Shown here piece after piece: positions 60,849-64,000 of a DNA stretch of 64,000 nt; the first letter of the stretch is position 1; each line of letters begins with the position of its first letter. The notes below the pieces were generated by a model. That model ran no database searches, had not been told where the DNA came from, and was given only the letters and a program-made list of their open reading frames with translations. Source of the DNA: Io17-Chloro-G2 sp963663135. GTDB taxonomy: Bacteria; Chloroflexota; Dehalococcoidia; Lucifugimonadales; UBA3495. The translations under genes were made by a program, and so were the position numbers. The DNA lies in assembly GCA_963663135.2 (NCBI GenBank), contig CAXXRM010000005.1, forward strand, positions 2,108,001 to 2,172,000, read 5' to 3'.

Positions 60849-61517
60849 TTAGTCGCCGCCGGTACGGTGGACCCAGGATGCTCGGTCGCGGGTATCACGG
60901 TCCAATAACAGCCGGTTAAGCAACACACTCCACACCGGCACACCTTGGGGGAAGGCCTTTTGATTGGTTAAAAGCCGCTTCAAAATCATCATTCCCGCCA
61001 AAGCGCCGGTGAACCAGACCAGGGCCGGGGGGCCTGATGACAGGTAGGCCCAAAGCGGCAAGAGGAGCAGGGACACCAGGACCCACAGGCCTGAGTTTCG
61101 AGTCAACGCCCATCCCACCAACCCCACCGGGAAGAACGCCGCCAAGACCAACGGGGACAGGGATAGCAGCGTTCCCAGTGCAACAGCAAGGCCGCGGCCG
61201 CCCTGAAACCCCAGGAACACGGACCAGTTGTTGCCGGCAACCGCGAGCAGCGGAGCCACGACCAACAACTCGTGTGACTGGCCTAAACCCAGAAAATGCT
61301 GGCCTATCCAAACAGGCGATGCTCCCTTGACCAACAAGTCGAAAACCAGAAGGAACCCAAACCATTTTGCTCCGGCGATCTGGTACAGGTTGGACCCGCC
61401 GACGTTGCCGCTGCCAACCCGGCGCAGATCTACCCCTTTGACCAGTTTGGCGATGGCATGGGCGGTAGGCAGCGACCCCACCAGGTAGGCGAAAATATAT
61501 ATCCCGAAAAGTTCCAT
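60849..61517 (-). CDS. plsY: PlsY glycerol-3-phosphate acyltransferase
   Basis: This 222-residue integral membrane enzyme transfers an acyl group from acyl-phosphate to glycerol-3-phosphate in phospholipid synthesis. Motif 1 is RRVGSGNVGGSNLYQIAG near residue 34, motif 2 is the short LLVKG segment, and motif 3 is AGNNWSVFLGFQGGRGLAVALG near 94, somewhat altered (GNNW rather than GHxW). The C-terminus ends in a hydrophilic tail. A second PlsY-like protein lies at 55953. It lies between the PHP and zinc-finger genes in a tightly spaced minus-strand run. Confidence 0.85.
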   Translation of the reverse strand: MELFGIYIFAYLVGSLPTAHAIAKLVKGVDLRRVGSGNVGGSNLYQIAGAKWFGFLLVFDLLVKGASPVWIGQHFLGLGQSHELLVVAPLLAVAGNNWSVFLGFQGGRGLAVALGTLLSLSPLVLAAFFPVGLVGWALTRNSGLWVLVSLLLLPLWAYLSSGPPALVWFTGALAGMMILKRLLTNQKAFPQGVPVWSVLLNRLLLDRDTRDRASWVHRTGGD

Positions 61518-61547
61518 GGGTCAGGGGCCGGTCAGGCAGTCGGCGCT

Positions 61548-62393
61548 CTAGTGATTCTTCGCCACTCTGTTCGCAGAATCTTCCAGCAAGTCCACCGACT
61601 CCATGGGTGGTCCCACCAATCCCGGTAGCGCCTCGCCCGTGTTGCCCAGCCCATGGAAGTCGCTGCCACCGGTGGGTATCAAGTCATACCGTCTGGCCAG
61701 GACCGCCAACTCAAGCACCGTCTCCGGGGGGTATTGACCGTAGTGGACTTCCAGACCCGCCAGCCCCAGCTCTTTCAACTCCGCAACGGTGGCTTCCATG
61801 TTTTTCAGATAAGTCGGGTGGGCCAGGACTGCCACCCCGCCAACCGAGGAAATCAGCTCGATGCTTTCCTTGGCGTCCTTCTTTTGCCGGTCCACGTAAG
61901 CCAGGCCATTGTTGCCCAGGTATTCTTCAAAGGCGTCCTTGGGCTCTTGGAAATACCGTTGCTCCACCAGGGCCAGTGCGATGTGCGGCCGCCCTATGGA
62001 CCCGTCGCCGGCGATCTCCTGGACTCGTTCCCAGGACACATTGAGCCCGTACTCGGCCAGCTTTTCCACCATAGCTTTGCCCCGGCCGACGCGGCCCCAA
62101 CGGAATTCCGAAAGAACCTGCTGAAATGAAGGATCCTGGTAGTCCAAAAAGTAGCCCAGGATATGCGCGTCGTCATCCAGGACATCCGCGCTCAGTTCGA
62201 TGCCTGGAATAATGCGCAGTTCCGGGAACTCCCGGGCCGCCTGATACGCCTCTGCCAAGCCGTCGGTAGTGTCGTGGTCGGATATAGCCACGGTTTTCAA
62301 ACCTTGGCCGGCCAGCATACGGACCAATTCGGTAGGAGACAGCCGCCCGTCGGACGCCGTTGTATGCAGATGAAGGTCAACTGTGGCGGCCAT
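61548..62393 (-). CDS. PHP domain-containing phosphoesterase
   Basis: A 281-residue PHP-domain protein: DLHLHTTASDGRLSPTELV at the start supplies the first metal His pair, AISDHDTTDGLAEA near 37, GIELSAD near 65, VLAHPTYLKN near 185 and TGGSDFHG near 245, i.e. the full His/Asp metal set. Members include the 3',5'-nucleotide bisphosphate phosphatase (RnmM/YciV) family, which this length fits. It starts one base before the stop of the YmdB gene on the minus strand, so translation is coupled. Confidence 0.9.
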   Translation of the reverse strand: MAATVDLHLHTTASDGRLSPTELVRMLAGQGLKTVAISDHDTTDGLAEAYQAAREFPELRIIPGIELSADVLDDDAHILGYFLDYQDPSFQQVLSEFRWGRVGRGKAMVEKLAEYGLNVSWERVQEIAGDGSIGRPHIALALVEQRYFQEPKDAFEEYLGNNGLAYVDRQKKDAKESIELISSVGGVAVLAHPTYLKNMEATVAELKELGLAGLEVHYGQYPPETVLELAVLARRYDLIPTGGSDFHGLGNTGEALPGLVGPPMESVDLLEDSANRVAKNH

Positions 62394-62394
62394 T

Positions 62395-63165
62395 TTAGTT
62401 GACCACCCTGTCTACCCGGACCACGTCCGTAGCTTTTCCGGACTCCACATCCACGTCCACCAGAGCAGAATTCAGGACTACTGCGCCGCCGCCGACGGTC
62501 AATCGCTGCGGCATCCCCGTCAAGAACCGCTCCAACACCGCATTGGTGTCGCTGCCGATTACCGAGTCCATCGGTCCGGTCATTCCCACGTCCGTCAGGT
62601 AAGCGGTCCCCCTAGGTAGGATCCGGGTGTCCACGGTTCCAACGTGCGTGTGGGTTCCCAGGACCGCGCTCACCCGGCCGTCCAGGTACCACCCCATGGC
62701 CTGCTTCTCGGAAGTGGCTTCCGCATGGAAATCGACAACGATGACCTTGGGCGCTCCGGTCTGGTGGACCTCTTCCAGGATGCGGGTGGCGGTGCGAAAA
62801 GGGCAATCCAAGGCAGGCATAAACACCCGGCCCATCAGGTTCATGACCATGACATCCCCTTCAATCCAGTAGCCCCGCCCCGGCGCATCCGGGTAGTTGG
62901 CGGGCCGGATCAGGGGTAGACCCTCGTCCATGTATGGGATGATTTCCTTCTGGTCCCAGATGTGGTTGCCAGAGGTTAAAATGTCTACGCCGCTCTCCAA
63001 CAGCTGGTAGGCGGTGTCCTGGGTGATTCCGAACCCGCCGGCGGTATTCTCCCCGTTGGCAATGACCAGATCAATTTGAAGTTCCGCCTTCAATTCCGGC
63101 AACAGGGCGCGCACTGCTTTCCGGCCCGGTTGACCAATAATGTCACCGATCATCAATATGCGCAA
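62395..63165 (-). CDS. YmdB family metallophosphoesterase (2',3'-cyclic nucleotide phosphodiesterase-like)
   Basis: A 256-residue TIGR00282/YmdB protein with LMIGDIIGQPGRKAVRALLP, IANGENTAGGFGIT, LTSGNHIWDQ, VDFHAEATSEKQAMG and GTHTHVGTVDTRILPRGTAYLTDVGMTGP, giving the dimetal site residues. It starts with TTG and a GGGAG site about 10 bases upstream. In Bacillus ymdB lies right after rny and the two act together in RNA turnover; the same order is kept here. Confidence 0.92.
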   Translation of the reverse strand: MRILMIGDIIGQPGRKAVRALLPELKAELQIDLVIANGENTAGGFGITQDTAYQLLESGVDILTSGNHIWDQKEIIPYMDEGLPLIRPANYPDAPGRGYWIEGDVMVMNLMGRVFMPALDCPFRTATRILEEVHQTGAPKVIVVDFHAEATSEKQAMGWYLDGRVSAVLGTHTHVGTVDTRILPRGTAYLTDVGMTGPMDSVIGSDTNAVLERFLTGMPQRLTVGGGAVVLNSALVDVDVESGKATDVVRVDRVVN

Positions 63166-63192
63166 AAAACGTTACTCCCGGCCATACGGCGA

Positions 63193-63232
63193 AGGGGGCC
63201 GCTATCCGGTCGATCCCGGCATTGGGCCCCCT
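63193..63232 (-). other. Inverted repeat between rny and the YmdB gene
   Basis: AGGGGGCC (63193-63200) and GGCCCCCT (63225-63232) form an 8-bp perfect stem with a 24-base loop that can pair further. No T-run on the minus strand, so a processing or attenuation site is as likely as a terminator. Confidence 0.35.
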
Positions 63233-63309
63233 CCTGCCAACTCTGATCGTCATTGTCCCAATGGGACACGGCTCGAAGCCTGAGACTCTTGGTTCCCCAG
63301 GGCAACTAC

Positions 63310-63343
63310 TGCCAATGGGTTACTTGTGCCAATGGGTTACTTG
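63310..63343. repeat. 17-bp direct repeat at the 3' end of rny
   Basis: TGCCAATGGGTTACTTG twice in tandem. The second copy includes the rny stop codon on the minus strand, so the first copy is probably a duplication of the gene end. Confidence 0.8.
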
Positions 63344-64000
63344 GCTATTTCCACGTTGCGGGTCTCTCGTATGACCGTGACCTTAATCTGGCCGGGGAAA
63401 ACCAGGTCCTCGGTCACTTTACGGGCAATGTTTCGGGCCAAGGAAGCCGAGGCTATGTCGTCCAGGTCATTGGGCTTAACCATGACCCGAACCTCACGCC
63501 CGGCCTGAATGGCGAACGCTTTGTCCACGCCGTCAAAGCCCGTTGCGACGCGCTCCAAGTCCTGCAACCTCTTTACGTAGAGCTCCAAGGACTCTTTCCT
63601 GGCGCCGGGCCGGGACGCACTGATGGCGTCAGCCGAGGCGATGAGAAAGGATTCTATGGTCTCGTGCTCGTCGCTGTGGTGTTCCAGGATGCCCCGGTAT
63701 GAGACATAGTTGATGCCGTGTTTCTTGGCAATTTCCGCACCGATTTCGGCGTGGGGTCCCGGCACCTCGTGGGTGACGGCTTTGCCAATGTCGTGCAATA
63801 ACCCGCCAACCTTGGCGACCTGTTCGTTGGCGCCGGCCTCCGCGGCTAGCATGCCGGAGAGCAATGCTACCTCCACGGAGTGTTTCAGTACATTCTCTCC
63901 GTAGCTGTACCGATATTTCAGCTGACCTAGCAGGCGGATCAGGTCCTGATCAAGCCCGCTAACGCCAGCTTCAAAGGTAGCTTGTTCGCCGGCTTTCCAG
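63337..64000 (-). CDS. rny: Ribonuclease Y, C-terminal part (cut by the window end)
   Basis: The last ~220 residues of RNase Y. Upstream of the ATG-initiated piece the frame continues to the window edge with ATFEAGVSGLDQDLIRLLGQ and LKYRYSYGENVLKHSVEVA, the typical start of the HD domain. The HD motif is GLLHDIGKAV, followed by HAEIGAEIAKKHGINYVSYRGILEHH and the C-terminal GREVRVMVKPNDLDDIASASLARNIA and VFPGQIKVTVIRETRNVEIAK. The N-terminal membrane helix, coiled coil and KH domain lie outside the window. It is an endonuclease initiating mRNA decay and leads the minus-strand run toward 60285. Confidence 0.95.
   Translation of the reverse strand, partial: WKAGEQATFEAGVSGLDQDLIRLLGQLKYRYSYGENVLKHSVEVALLSGMLAAEAGANEQVAKVGGLLHDIGKAVTHEVPGPHAEIGAEIAKKHGINYVSYRGILEHHSDEHETIESFLIASADAISASRPGARKESLELYVKRLQDLERVATGFDGVDKAFAIQAGREVRVMVKPNDLDDIASASLARNIARKVTEDLVFPGQIKVTVIRETRNVEIAK

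Overview
The window is high-GC bacterial DNA (roughly 60 percent GC, by eye) with dense genes on both strands. The gene content fits a Chloroflexota/SAR202-like (Dehalococcoidia-type) heterotroph: several flavin-dependent LLM-class oxidoreductases, a CaiB-type CoA-transferase, a metal-dependent hydrolase, a dienelactone hydrolase, a tripartite tricarboxylate-type uptake system, lipoproteins with Cys lipoboxes, an HspR-controlled DnaK operon and an RNase Y/YmdB/PlsY housekeeping block. This placement rests on gene content only. No rRNA, tRNA or CRISPR array was found.

Layout: 1-6.8 kb carries catabolic or redox genes (a frameshifted LLM oxidoreductase, CapA-like, NHL propeller, SDR, a second LLM enzyme, an NMT1-like binding protein). 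An IS110-family element (about 7198-8619) sits inside a short palindromic repeat that also occurs elsewhere in the window without an insertion. From 8.9 to 16.1 kb lies a striking cluster: three paralogous double-cupin proteins alternating with a tripartite-transporter binding lipoprotein and a TctA-TctB fusion permease. From 16.3 to 22 kb come a secreted protein, an amidohydrolase, a dienelactone hydrolase and an ABC exporter. At 22.4-26.8 kb is a 1449-residue lipoprotein of the alpha-2-macroglobulin/thioester family with an intact thioester motif.

From 27 to 33 kb come a VOC protein, an MFS transporter, a degenerate Tag-like glycosylase, a selenophosphate synthetase whose active-site residue 17 is encoded by TGA and followed by a SECIS-like hairpin, a disrupted and partly duplicated NYN-domain gene with an IS630-like remnant, and a molybdopterin oxidoreductase. 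The hspR-grpE-dnaK operon (33.3-36.6 kb) is headed by a HAIR-type inverted repeat overlapping a sigma-70-like promoter. From 37 to 49.7 kb are AcuC/HDAC, M28 peptidase, LLM, enoyl-CoA hydratase, MFS, PAC2, a hendecad-repeat membrane protein, TrpS, an IMPase and a TauE/SafE exporter. At 49.8-51.6 kb a broken DNA methyltransferase-HNH fusion lies between a remnant of a CaiB 3' end and the intact CaiB gene.

The right end (53-64 kb) has a radical SAM enzyme paired with a methyltransferase, two PlsY homologues, a TPR protein, a Cys-form glutaredoxin-like protein related to a selenoprotein family, recA-recX, and a minus-strand run rny-ymdB-PHP-plsY-zinc-finger membrane protein, with rny cut by the window edge. 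Short inverted repeats resembling REP/REPIN elements recur between genes (177-447, 6934-7100, 19669-19830, 46446-46605). The best candidates for unusual biology are the selenocysteine SelD, the triple double-cupin/transporter cluster, the metazoan-like thioester protein and the IS110/palindrome association.
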